NCBI RefSeq assembly: GCF_001506075.1
Contig: NZ_KQ947475.1
Coordinates: forward strand, 2,670,332-2,734,331
DNA length: 64,000 nt
Reading direction: 5' to 3'
Source of the DNA: Vibrio sp. MEBiC08052
Lineage (GTDB): Bacteria; Pseudomonadota; Gammaproteobacteria; Enterobacterales; Vibrionaceae
Positions 9,861 through 18,033 of the stretch are shown one piece after another (positions within the stretch are counted from its first letter, which is position 1; the number at the start of each line of letters is the position of its first letter). The position numbers and the translations under genes are program-made. The notes beneath the pieces are model-generated. The model was not told where the DNA came from. It saw only the letters and a list, made by a program, of their open reading frames with translations, and did not search any database.

Positions 9861-11291
9861 TCACGGAATATTACGCAGAACCATCAGCTTCATTTCCGTC
9901 ATGTCTTCGATGGCAAAGCGAACTCCTTCACGACCCAAGCCACTGTCTTTTACACCACCATAGGGCATATGATCCACACGCCACGAAGGCACATCGCCAA
10001 TCACTACGCCGCCCACGTCAAGTACATCCCACGCTTTATAGGCTTTATAAATGTCTTTGGTAAAGATGCCGGCTTGTAAGCCAAACACCGAGTCGTTGAC
10101 CTCAGCCAATGCCGTATCAAAATCACTGAACGACGATAAAATTGCCACCGGGCCGAATACCTCTTGGCAAGATACCGACATAGAAGGGTCAACATTTTCC
10201 ATCAGCGTGGCCTCCAACATCGCACCGTTGCGCTGACCACCTGCCAGAACTTTCGCGCCGCCGGCGACAGCTTCTTCGATCCAAGTATGCAAACGCAGTG
10301 CTTCTTTTTCGCTGATCATCGGACCGATAAAGGTATTTTCATCCAATGGATCCCCAGAGACCAACGCACTAACGGCTTTAGTGAGACGCTGCTTAACGTC
10401 ATCATAAATAGCTTCATGCACGATAATGCGCTGAACACTGATGCAGCTTTGTCCTGATTGATAATAAGCACCAAACACAATACGTTGCACCGCATCGTCC
10501 AAGTTTGTGCCTTCATCAACGATACAAGCAGCGTTGCCCCCCAACTCCAGCACGACTGGTTTCTTACCGGCTTTGGCTTTCAACGCCCAACCCACATCCG
10601 GAGAACCGGTAAAACTGAGCAGTTTCAAACGCTCGTCCGTGGTGAATAAATCCGCCCCTTCACGATGACAGGGAAGAATCGAAAAAGCGCCTTTTGGCAG
10701 GTCGGTTTCCGCTAGAATTTCGCCCACAATCAGTGCACTCACGGGCGTTAAGCTGGCTGGCTTGAGCACGAAAGGACAACCCGCCGCAATGGCTGGGGCA
10801 ATTTTATGGGCGGCCAGATTCAATGGAAAATTGAACGGTGAAATAAATGAACATGGACCAATCGGAACGCGCTTCCACATCCCTTGATAATCCGCAGCAC
10901 GCGCAGAAATATCCATCGGCATCACTTCGCCATAAATACGCGTGGCTTCTTCCGCCGCAATCTGAAAAGTATCAATCAGTCGCGTCACTTCGCCACGCGA
11001 ATCTTTAATCGGTTTACCCGCTTCAATACAAAGTGCATAAGCCAGCTCTTCAGAACGTTCTTTAAAGCGCGTAATGCAATGCTGCAAGATGGCTTGGCGT
11101 TGATACGCCGGCATGGCTTTCATTGCATCTTTTGCCGCATCTGCGGCAGCAATGGCTTTATCAATATCAGCCGCACTGGCCATCGCCACCTTAGTTGCAA
11201 CCTCATGAGAATACTTATTGTGAACCGACAAATCCGTGTTGGCATAAACAGCTTCACTCGCCAGATAAAATGGATAACTGGATTTCAGCAT
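9861..11291 (-). CDS. NAD(P)-dependent aldehyde dehydrogenase
   Basis: A 476-residue aldehyde dehydrogenase that would oxidise an aldehyde intermediate to the acid. The cofactor-binding FISPFNFPLNLAAHK, the general-base motif VLELGGNAA, and the catalytic cysteine in GQSCISVQR are all present, followed by the conserved EVFGPV. It resembles the lactaldehyde/phosphonoacetaldehyde branch of the superfamily more than betaine-aldehyde enzymes, but the substrate is not predictable. It is the last gene of the minus-strand catabolic operon, 51 bp after the carboxymuconolactone decarboxylase-like gene. Two more aldehyde dehydrogenases are in the same cluster, so more than one aldehyde is probably formed. 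Confidence 0.88.
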   Translation of the reverse strand: MLKSSYPFYLASEAVYANTDLSVHNKYSHEVATKVAMASAADIDKAIAAADAAKDAMKAMPAYQRQAILQHCITRFKERSEELAYALCIEAGKPIKDSRGEVTRLIDTFQIAAEEATRIYGEVMPMDISARAADYQGMWKRVPIGPCSFISPFNFPLNLAAHKIAPAIAAGCPFVLKPASLTPVSALIVGEILAETDLPKGAFSILPCHREGADLFTTDERLKLLSFTGSPDVGWALKAKAGKKPVVLELGGNAACIVDEGTNLDDAVQRIVFGAYYQSGQSCISVQRIIVHEAIYDDVKQRLTKAVSALVSGDPLDENTFIGPMISEKEALRLHTWIEEAVAGGAKVLAGGQRNGAMLEATLMENVDPSMSVSCQEVFGPVAILSSFSDFDTALAEVNDSVFGLQAGIFTKDIYKAYKAWDVLDVGGVVIGDVPSWRVDHMPYGGVKDSGLGREGVRFAIEDMTEMKLMVLRNIP

Positions 11292-11342
11292 GATCTTGAT
11301 CTCTTTTTTATATGTTTAATCACAAGGAGGAAAGTCACCCTA

Positions 11343-11741
11343 TCAGGCAAGCTCTGGTGCATCTAAATCCAGTCCCATTTCTTTTAATACGGTACCTGCC
11401 GTGCGAAAGGCATCAATCGACGCCGGTACACCGCAGTAAATCGCCACTTGCAATAAAACTTCACGAATCTCTGCAACGGTAACACCATTATTCACCGCGC
11501 CTCGCACATGTAAGGCCAACTCATGGGGGCGATTCAGGGCCGAGATCATCGCCAAATTAATCAGACTACGCTCTCGCTTTGTTAAGCCTTCCCGTTGCCA
11601 AACATCGCCCCAGCAATATTCCGTGACCAACTGCTGAAGCGGGCGTGTAAAGTGAGTAGCATGATTGATCGAGTTATCAACATATTCCGCGCCTAAAACC
11701 GCCTTACGTGTGGCAAGGCCTTTATCAAATTTATCCGTCAT
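11343..11741 (-). CDS. Carboxymuconolactone decarboxylase-family protein
   Basis: A 132-residue helical protein of the CMD family, close in size and sequence to 4-carboxymuconolactone decarboxylase (PcaC): LTKRERSLINLAMISALNRPHELALHVRGAVNNGVTVAEIREVLLQVAIYCG covers the conserved core with its His. In the beta-ketoadipate pathway the enzyme decarboxylates a lactone, but no other genes of that pathway are here. In this meta-type cluster it more likely decarboxylates another ring-cleavage product. It lacks the CxxC of peroxidase-type AhpD proteins. The gene lies between the hydratase and the aldehyde dehydrogenase, 15 and 51 bp away. Confidence 0.82.
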   Translation of the reverse strand: MTDKFDKGLATRKAVLGAEYVDNSINHATHFTRPLQQLVTEYCWGDVWQREGLTKRERSLINLAMISALNRPHELALHVRGAVNNGVTVAEIREVLLQVAIYCGVPASIDAFRTAGTVLKEMGLDLDAPELA

Positions 11742-11756
11742 AGCATTACCTATAAG

Positions 11757-12518
11757 TTACTTGTATTGAAGCACGACCGTCTGATCGAGCAAATAAAGAC
11801 GGTAGGTCTGTCCCGCAACCATATCAACAGGCTTGGTCAGAGAGCCACTCAGAAACTGCTGCCCGGCTTTGACTTCGCCAAAAATAGTCAAGATGCCTCG
11901 GATCATGCTCACGACAGACCCCAACGGCCCACCCAAAACATTTACGGCAGCGCCGACTTCGCTGGTCGTGTCCGTTTCCAGCAAACATGGACAACCTGAC
12001 TGTTCAAGCACCTGAGCATCAAACGGAACCATCGTCCCCACCTGATAAAAACCTGCTGCGGCGTTGTCGGACACAAAATGGCTAATATCGAACTTCCAGC
12101 CTTTGAAACGACAATCAGCAACCTCAATCGCCGGTGCCATCCATTCAATACTAGACAATATTTCGTCGTCAGAAACATGGCTCCCAGATAGATTTTTTCC
12201 TAACACAAAGAGAATTTCCGCTTCGATTTTAGGGGCGATGACTTGATCCGGCGTCAATTCTCCAGACAGTATGTTGTTGGCAAACAGAGGTGCATAAATC
12301 GGCTCTCGTAAGGAAAAACGGTCTAAGGCTGGCTGGCTGGACAACGCCACTTTCCAGCCGATCAGCTCGTTACCCGTTTGTTGGTTCAGGTTAATCAGCG
12401 CTTTTTGTACTTGGTAGCCAAAGGTTATATCTTGCTGTGAGAGCGAGTCCATCAAAGGGACAGCAACACATTCGCGTCGCGCGTCCAGCAAGGCCTTCGC
12501 AACATTCTCTTCTAACAA
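11757..12518 (-). CDS. 2-keto-4-pentenoate hydratase-like protein (MhpD/fumarylacetoacetase fold)
   Basis: A member of the fumarylacetoacetate hydrolase superfamily, hydratase branch, which adds water to 2-hydroxypenta-2,4-dienoate-type products of meta-cleavage. GWKVALSSQPALDRF, the acidic metal-site stretch IEAEILFVLGKNL and the late VNVLGGPLGSVVSMI are the conserved blocks. I prefer a TTG start at 12518, because AGGAG lies eight bases upstream. An ATG at 12584 would overlap the monooxygenase gene by 32 bp and has no visible ribosome-binding site. Usual partners MhpE (aldolase) and MhpF (acetaldehyde dehydrogenase) are not in the window, so the next step of the pathway must differ or be encoded elsewhere. 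Confidence 0.82.
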   Translation of the reverse strand: MLEENVAKALLDARRECVAVPLMDSLSQQDITFGYQVQKALINLNQQTGNELIGWKVALSSQPALDRFSLREPIYAPLFANNILSGELTPDQVIAPKIEAEILFVLGKNLSGSHVSDDEILSSIEWMAPAIEVADCRFKGWKFDISHFVSDNAAAGFYQVGTMVPFDAQVLEQSGCPCLLETDTTSEVGAAVNVLGGPLGSVVSMIRGILTIFGEVKAGQQFLSGSLTKPVDMVAGQTYRLYLLDQTVVLQYK

Positions 12519-12552
12519 GGGAGTCTCTCCTACTTCGCTCTTACTGTATGCG

Positions 12553-14166
12553 CTATTTGGCAGTGAGTTTGCCGCGCAACTCATCTAACACTTCGTTGAG
12601 ACGTCTTGGTGAGGTTAGGGCCGCGACAAAACGATCTGGGCGAATCACCACGATTTTATCCCGTGCCTGACTAAACCAATCGGCCAAGCTGTTCTCTAAA
12701 TCCTCAACGCAACAACAGCCAGATGCGGTCAAACGCTCGTCATGACTTAACCCGCTGCGCGAGGGATTGACTTGCACATATTGGGTCTGCATCTCATGCC
12801 AGAACGCTTTATTTTCATCCGACATAAAATCAGTCGGATTCACGCGATAACCTACAATGGAAAACCAATCGCCTAATACGGTATCCAACTTCTCTTTATT
12901 ACCTTCCGCCGTTTCGACATTTGGCTGAATAAAGAGTTTTCCGACCAAGCTGTCTTCATAGATTTCCTCACTTTCGTGATACACAATCCCCTTGGTAATG
13001 TGAGCCTTGGGTTTGAATTTGAACTCCACCAAGTGCTCACGCAGGCTATCAACCGAGTCGGTTGCTTTGAACATCCAGTCACGAATGCCGGCCATAATCG
13101 GATTGGTCATGCCTAATACCGCCCCCATGTTGTCTGCCAAGCCAACCAGATCCGTTGCGTGACCACGACGTTCGTCATCATAGGTTTGCAAGATCCCGGG
13201 GGAAGCCAACCCTTTCACTACCGCCGCGACTTTCCAGCCGATATTGACCACATCGCGAATCCCCGAGTTCAGCCCCTGACCGGCCCAGGGGGGCGTGATG
13301 TGTGCGGCATCACCACACAATAAAACCCGACCTTTGACAAAGGTATCTGCCACACGAGAGTTATGGGTATAAGCACGAATACGCACGATATCCAAATCAT
13401 CCACTTTGTCGCCGATGTGGCGACGAATCAGGCCGCGAATCACCGCTTCCTGGCAAATGTCTTCTTCTTTCTCGTGCGGAAACAGCATGAATTCCCAGCG
13501 GCGATGTTGATAAGGCAGATAGATACATACGAAAGGTCTCACCGGATCGCCATGTAAAGCAGTAAAAGGCGCATCCAGTGTGTCGTTGGCGGCATCAACC
13601 ACCACCCATTTTGCCGGGTGAGTCAGCCCCGTAAAGCCAACGTTTAATTGCTTCCGAATCTCTGAACGCCCCCCATCGGCAGCAATCACATAACCGGCTT
13701 CCAGACAGTATTCTTCACCGGATGGGTCAGTGACGTTCAACACCACTTTATCGTTGTCGTCTTGGATGCCGGTCATTGAATGCCCCAAGCGTAAATCCAC
13801 CGAATCGAAACGCTGCAAGCCATCCCGCAGAGTTACTTCCAATAACTGCTGCATAAACATATTACGCATCGGCCAGCCATACTGGGCAGCTTTCGGTTTC
13901 ACTTCGGCAAAGCACACACCACGGGCATTGTAATAGCGCAGCGGTACATTACTGATCATATCTTTGACGGCCGTGTCGGCTAACCCAACACCTTGTAAAA
14001 CACGCAAAGCTTCATCATCCATCCCCACCGCTCTCGGGTAGGGCAGAATCTCTTCTGAGGCCTCAAGCAAAACCGTATTGATGTTATACAGCCCCATATA
14101 ATTGGCTAAAGTCACGCCATTTGGCCCACCGCCAACAATCACAACATCTGCTTTTTGTGTTTTCAT
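12553..14166 (-). CDS. FAD-dependent aromatic ring hydroxylase (MhpA type)
   Basis: A 537-residue class A flavoprotein monooxygenase. Such enzymes use NAD(P)H and O2 to hydroxylate a phenolic ring, commonly making a catechol for ring cleavage; 3-(3-hydroxyphenyl)propionate hydroxylase MhpA is the closest type I recognise. The N-terminal FAD motif GGGPNG is at residues 12-17, the DG motif is in VIAADGGRSEIRK, and the second FAD motif GDAAHITPPWAGQGLNSG is near residue 285. The C-terminal 170 residues are the thioredoxin-like domain typical of the MhpA/PobA-like long forms. The substrate is not established. It sits between the alpha/beta hydrolase (12 bp) and the hydratase. Confidence 0.88.
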   Translation of the reverse strand: MKTQKADVVIVGGGPNGVTLANYMGLYNINTVLLEASEEILPYPRAVGMDDEALRVLQGVGLADTAVKDMISNVPLRYYNARGVCFAEVKPKAAQYGWPMRNMFMQQLLEVTLRDGLQRFDSVDLRLGHSMTGIQDDNDKVVLNVTDPSGEEYCLEAGYVIAADGGRSEIRKQLNVGFTGLTHPAKWVVVDAANDTLDAPFTALHGDPVRPFVCIYLPYQHRRWEFMLFPHEKEEDICQEAVIRGLIRRHIGDKVDDLDIVRIRAYTHNSRVADTFVKGRVLLCGDAAHITPPWAGQGLNSGIRDVVNIGWKVAAVVKGLASPGILQTYDDERRGHATDLVGLADNMGAVLGMTNPIMAGIRDWMFKATDSVDSLREHLVEFKFKPKAHITKGIVYHESEEIYEDSLVGKLFIQPNVETAEGNKEKLDTVLGDWFSIVGYRVNPTDFMSDENKAFWHEMQTQYVQVNPSRSGLSHDERLTASGCCCVEDLENSLADWFSQARDKIVVIRPDRFVAALTSPRRLNEVLDELRGKLTAK

Positions 14167-14178
14167 CCCTCAAGACCT

Positions 14179-15021
14179 CTAATCTGTAAGAACCGTTTGC
14201 ACGAAACGCGCCACCGCCTCATTAAATTTTTCCGGTTGATCGTCGTGAACATAGTGACTGGCATGATCGATTTGAACCGCCTGAATCCAGTCACTCGATG
14301 CCACAATCTCCGCCACGGTTTGACTGGATAAAAAGTCCGAATGACCACCTTTAATCAAGAGGGTCGGACAGGCAATCGCCCGAAACGCAGGCCATAAATC
14401 AATCGGTTCAATGGTTAAGCGCGCTTCGGCAATGCCTTGTTGATCGTGTTTCCACGTCACTTTTCCGTCTGTTTCTCGGAATGAGTGAGTCAAACGTGCT
14501 TGCAAGGCTTGCTCGGTTAAGTTCGGTCGCGAACTTGCCCAAAAATCTTGCGCGGCTTGCCAAGAATCAAAACTTAACGGTGTATTACTCATTTCCCGAC
14601 GAATGCGTTCCGCGCCTTCACCCTGTTTGGAGGAACCGGGACCAATGTCTTCGATCACCATCGCCATCACTCGTTCCGGATATAAGCGCGCAAACTCGAC
14701 CACGTTTTGACCACCTAATGAATGACCAATCAAGACAAAACGCTGTAGCCCCAGATGATCGACAAAACGAGTTAAGTCTTGTACGTAAGTTTGTGCGTGA
14801 TAATCCTTGGCCGGCCCCCAGTCGCTGTCACCGCGCCCCCGTTGATCCAAGGCGAAACAGGTAAACCCGTCCCCCAGCGCATCAACCAGGTCTTGCCAGG
14901 TTTGCGCAAAACCGCGTAACCCATGCAGCATCACCACAGGTATCTTGCCATTGCCCCATTTGAGGTAATGCAGGTTCAGTCCGTCACTGGTAAAAAAATG
15001 GCTACTACTGGACATTGTCAT
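14179..15021 (-). CDS. Alpha/beta-fold hydrolase, candidate C-C bond hydrolase
   Basis: A 280-residue alpha/beta hydrolase with the oxyanion-hole loop VMLHGLRGF, nucleophile elbow GHSLGGQ and the catalytic histidine in DHASHYVHDD. In meta-cleavage pathways an enzyme of this fold (MhpC, BphD) splits the ring-opened product; that role is inferred from the neighbours, and an esterase or lactonase role is equally compatible with the sequence. I set the start at the ATG at 15021, seven bases after GGAGGG; an in-frame ATG at 15039 lacks such a site. It lies between the DUF1185 gene and the ring hydroxylase. Confidence 0.82.
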   Translation of the reverse strand: MTMSSSSHFFTSDGLNLHYLKWGNGKIPVVMLHGLRGFAQTWQDLVDALGDGFTCFALDQRGRGDSDWGPAKDYHAQTYVQDLTRFVDHLGLQRFVLIGHSLGGQNVVEFARLYPERVMAMVIEDIGPGSSKQGEGAERIRREMSNTPLSFDSWQAAQDFWASSRPNLTEQALQARLTHSFRETDGKVTWKHDQQGIAEARLTIEPIDLWPAFRAIACPTLLIKGGHSDFLSSQTVAEIVASSDWIQAVQIDHASHYVHDDQPEKFNEAVARFVQTVLTD

Positions 15022-15048
15022 GCTGAATCCCTCCATCAAAAATGACCG

Positions 15049-15651
15049 CTAAACGAGGCCATCTTCTCCTTTGACATCCTGCGCTGCTAAGCCACCTAAA
15101 CGCGCATGCAAGCGACCACGAGTCGCGAATGACCAAATGATCAAAATCTCATCGTTACGAGGCGCATCATTAAAAGACACCGCAATCGAGTCATAATGAG
15201 AGCGTACATAAAGGGCATCTTTGTGGGCTAACGGCACATCAATAATGGCACCGGGGGCACCTACTTTACCGGTAGAAGGGACCCAAGACTTACCCCCACC
15301 CACAGCGACACGCACCGGATCCGCCGCAGGATTGGTCAAAAACGCATTACCATGTTCGTATTCACCAAAAGCACCGACTAAGACAGCTTTACCGTAGCTC
15401 ACGATCTCGTTATCGCCGGCGATATCTTGAATACGACGACCAAACTCTTTCCCCAACTCGGGTGAGTTTTCCACCAACACGGACAAGTCTTCAGCGTAGG
15501 TATTCGCCAATGGATTATGAATTGCCGCTGCAATGACGTATTTTCTAACGGGCTCACCGTCGGCCAATTGGCCTGTCTCATTGGCCAGTGTTTCTTCGTA
15601 ATGGTAGAACCATTTACGAATATGGTATGAGCAAAAATTTGCTTCTTTCAT
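15049..15651 (-). CDS. DUF1185 (amino-acid synthesis) family protein
   Basis: A 200-residue protein that I recognise as the DUF1185/AA_synth family, named for a suggested link to amino-acid synthesis but without a well-defined reaction. The central GEYEHGNAFLTNPAADPVRVAVGGGKSWVPSTGKVGAPG stretch is rich in Gly, Asn and Ser and looks like a ligand-binding loop. The C-terminal part HYDSIAVSFNDAPRNDEILIIWSFATRGRLHARLGG is conserved-looking. There is no signal peptide or membrane helix. Its place between a VOC protein and an alpha/beta hydrolase suggests a step in processing the ring-cleavage product, perhaps an isomerase or lactonase, but that is inference. Confidence 0.72.
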   Translation of the reverse strand: MKEANFCSYHIRKWFYHYEETLANETGQLADGEPVRKYVIAAAIHNPLANTYAEDLSVLVENSPELGKEFGRRIQDIAGDNEIVSYGKAVLVGAFGEYEHGNAFLTNPAADPVRVAVGGGKSWVPSTGKVGAPGAIIDVPLAHKDALYVRSHYDSIAVSFNDAPRNDEILIIWSFATRGRLHARLGGLAAQDVKGEDGLV

Positions 15652-15670
15652 GATTTGAATCCTTAGTCAA

Positions 15671-16129
15671 TCAGTCAAAAATAGGTTCAAGTTTGATCGG
15701 ACGACTTGGTGCATGAGCATGCTTGAAACGGGATTTACCAAGTTCGTTATCGTGTTCGGTTTCTAAGAAAAACTCTAAGCGATTGCCATCCGGGTCTTCA
15801 AAATACAGCCCAATCCCCACTTCATGATCCGTGGTTTTGACAATCGGAACCTTTTTCGTCAATAACATGCCATACAGCCGACGCAAGGTGGTTAAATCGC
15901 CATCAATCTCCATCCCATAATGCTGAAGACCGATGATGCCTTTGCTCGCTCCTTCCGGCGCTTTAATCAAAGCAATATCATGGTGCTTATCACCAAAACT
16001 CATCATCACCCACTCGTCACCATTACGAGCATTTTTCTCCATAGACAACACATCTGCGTACCAATCTGCGGAGGCAGCGGGGTCGGATACAAATAAAGAG
16101 ATATGAGTACGATTGATTTTCACCTTCAT
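15671..16129 (-). CDS. One-domain VOC-family metalloprotein, candidate extradiol ring-cleavage enzyme
   Basis: A 152-residue vicinal-oxygen-chelate protein with two beta-alpha-beta-beta-beta modules. The likely metal triad is H9 (NRTHISLF), H70 (GLQHYGMEI) and E119 (DGNRLEFF), and the sequence GIGLYFEDPDGNRLEFF matches the C-terminal signature of type I extradiol dioxygenases and their relatives. It is half the length of two-domain catechol 2,3-dioxygenases. No other ring-cleavage dioxygenase is in the operon, so this is the best candidate for that step; a glyoxalase-like isomerase is the alternative. I use the ATG at 16129, eight bases after AGG; GTG and ATG codons lie just upstream. Confidence 0.78.
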   Translation of the reverse strand: MKVKINRTHISLFVSDPAASADWYADVLSMEKNARNGDEWVMMSFGDKHHDIALIKAPEGASKGIIGLQHYGMEIDGDLTTLRRLYGMLLTKKVPIVKTTDHEVGIGLYFEDPDGNRLEFFLETEHDNELGKSRFKHAHAPSRPIKLEPIFD

Positions 16130-16182
16130 CTTCATCACCTATTTTTATGTGATCACACACCACTATGTGCTGCGATCACTGA

Positions 16183-17217
16183 CTATTTTTTGATTACAGA
16201 GGCATGAGCGGCCTCAATAACAGCTTCTGCGGGTGTCCAGAGTACATCGGATATTTCACTGAACTCACGCCATTCTTTTTTCCAAGACAAGCCCGCTTTC
16301 TCACTGGTAAACAAATGTCCGTATTTTGTCCCGGCAACCACTTGAGCCGGGTTGGCAGGGTTGACATGAATTCCCCACACACACGAATTAGGTTGCTGTG
16401 GCAACGGCAATAATTGCCATGTTGCAGCGGCATCGTGAGAAATATAAATTTGGCTGGTCGTACCGGGTGTACCATCTGACACACTTAAATAAATGGTACT
16501 TTCCGAACCCATTGGCACCGCAGTGGAGCGTGCGTAATACAAACCAAAGGCTTCCTTCGCAATCACACCTTCCCATGTTTCTCCATCGTCAAAGCTGCGA
16601 TATACGGCATTGACACAGACGGCAACCACCACCTTTTTACCATGATTGGGCAGGACTTGAATGGTATGAATATCGGAGTTGAAGTCCCATAGCAAACGAT
16701 CATCAATCCGTTCCCATGAATCACCACCATCATCACTCCTAAACAAGCCACCTTCCTCTAAACCAAACCAAACCTTATTCGAATCGGTCGGATCAAAGGC
16801 AAAAGCCAATAAACGCGGTTTACTCACCCCTGCGCAAAACTCAGGAATCTCAACCGGTGCACGGTCCCAGGTTTCACCTGCATCTTTGGTACGCCACAGC
16901 ACTGCACGGGACGGTGCGCCCGTCCCCACAAAAATACGCTTTGAATCATTCGGATCGACTGCGACTTTCCATACGGTTTCGCCATTAAAAGGGGAATCAA
17001 TCCGTGTCCATTTGGTGCCCGCATCTTTACTGACACACAGGCCGGTATCCGTCCCGATGTATAAGGTACTTGGATTCTCCGGATCGACATCCAGAGAACG
17101 GGTGACCGCATCAAATTCAATGTCCTGACCTAAACCAAGACGATGCCATGTTTGACCATTATCCGCACTTTTCACCACTCCTTGGCCAACTGTTGATACT
17201 AAAATTGTGCCACTCAT
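16183..17217 (-). CDS. Cytoplasmic seven-Asp-box beta-propeller protein (BNR/sialidase-like repeats)
   Basis: A 344-residue protein built from seven Asp-box hairpins, S/T-x-D-x-G-x-T-W-like, at residues 17-24, 63-70, 110-117, 161-168, 208-215, 260-267 and 305-312. The spacing of 45-52 residues predicts a seven-bladed propeller. There is no signal peptide, which is unusual for sialidase-like or photosystem-II-stability-factor-like propellers. The sixth and seventh boxes are degenerate. The ribosome-binding site AGGAGG starts inside the stop codon of the SDR gene, so the two are translationally coupled. The function is unknown; a lactonase-like or scaffold role in the pathway is possible. Confidence 0.78.
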   Translation of the reverse strand: MSGTILVSTVGQGVVKSADNGQTWHRLGLGQDIEFDAVTRSLDVDPENPSTLYIGTDTGLCVSKDAGTKWTRIDSPFNGETVWKVAVDPNDSKRIFVGTGAPSRAVLWRTKDAGETWDRAPVEIPEFCAGVSKPRLLAFAFDPTDSNKVWFGLEEGGLFRSDDGGDSWERIDDRLLWDFNSDIHTIQVLPNHGKKVVVAVCVNAVYRSFDDGETWEGVIAKEAFGLYYARSTAVPMGSESTIYLSVSDGTPGTTSQIYISHDAAATWQLLPLPQQPNSCVWGIHVNPANPAQVVAGTKYGHLFTSEKAGLSWKKEWREFSEISDVLWTPAEAVIEAAHASVIKK

Positions 17218-17225
17218 ACTGCCTC

Positions 17226-18020
17226 CTAAAGGAAAATACCGCGTGTTAACCCACCATCAATACCAATCGATTCGCCAGTGACCGCACCCGCTTTGGGTGA
17301 GGCTAAAAAGCCGATCAAATAGGCGATTTCAACCGGCGCTAAGGTACGACGAATCGGCGTAACATCGATGTAACCCTGTTCCACTTCTTGTGGGGTTTTG
17401 TTTTGGAGCTTCCCTTCACGCTCATACAGCTCTTGGATGTGCGGGGTATCCACCACACCGGGATGAATGATGTTGCAGGTAATGCCGTGTGGCCCCAGTT
17501 GATCCGACAAATTTTTAGTCATGTGGACAATGGCAAGGTTACGCATCCCCGACATGACTTTACTGCTACGACCGGTCAAGCCACCAATATTGATAATGCG
17601 ACCAAAACCTTGTTCCTTCATATAAGGGGTGACGGCTTTTGCACAGCGGAAATAACCAATTACTTTGGTATCTAAATCGCCCAGCAATTCATGATCATTG
17701 GCAAACTCAATAGCGTTACGCACCACACCAGAAGGGGCTGCTGCACCATTGACCAAAATATCCACCCGGCCAAATTCTTTAACCGCCACTGCGACCATGG
17801 TTTCGACGGAATCCATATCAGTGGTATCACACACCACAGGCAAGACACGCCGGCCGGTTGCTGCGGAAATCTCAGCTGCGGTTTTTTCCAGCACTGACAT
17901 AGTGCGCGAACAGATCACCACATCACAGCCTTCTTCTGCCAGAAATCTGGCAACGTCTTTGCCAATACCCATACCACCACCGGTTACAATGGCGACTTTA
18001 TCTTTGATTTCTAAATCCAT
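17226..18020 (-). CDS. SDR-fold protein lacking the usual catalytic residues
   Basis: A 264-residue short-chain dehydrogenase/reductase-fold protein. The nucleotide-binding TGGGMGIG is at residues 13-20, the structural LVNGAAA at 89-95, and the substrate loop after HPGVVDTP near 187. The classic active site is not there: the serine position reads NIGG (144-147) and the Tyr-x-x-x-Lys position reads M-S-G-M-R (156-160). It may still bind NAD(P)H and act by another mechanism, or catalyse a different reaction. The gene follows the aldehyde dehydrogenase by 13 bp and its TAG stop forms part of the ribosome-binding site of the propeller gene. Confidence 0.85.
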   Translation of the reverse strand: MDLEIKDKVAIVTGGGMGIGKDVARFLAEEGCDVVICSRTMSVLEKTAAEISAATGRRVLPVVCDTTDMDSVETMVAVAVKEFGRVDILVNGAAAPSGVVRNAIEFANDHELLGDLDTKVIGYFRCAKAVTPYMKEQGFGRIINIGGLTGRSSKVMSGMRNLAIVHMTKNLSDQLGPHGITCNIIHPGVVDTPHIQELYEREGKLQNKTPQEVEQGYIDVTPIRRTLAPVEIAYLIGFLASPKAGAVTGESIGIDGGLTRGIFL

Positions 18021-18033
18021 AATCTACTCTCTG

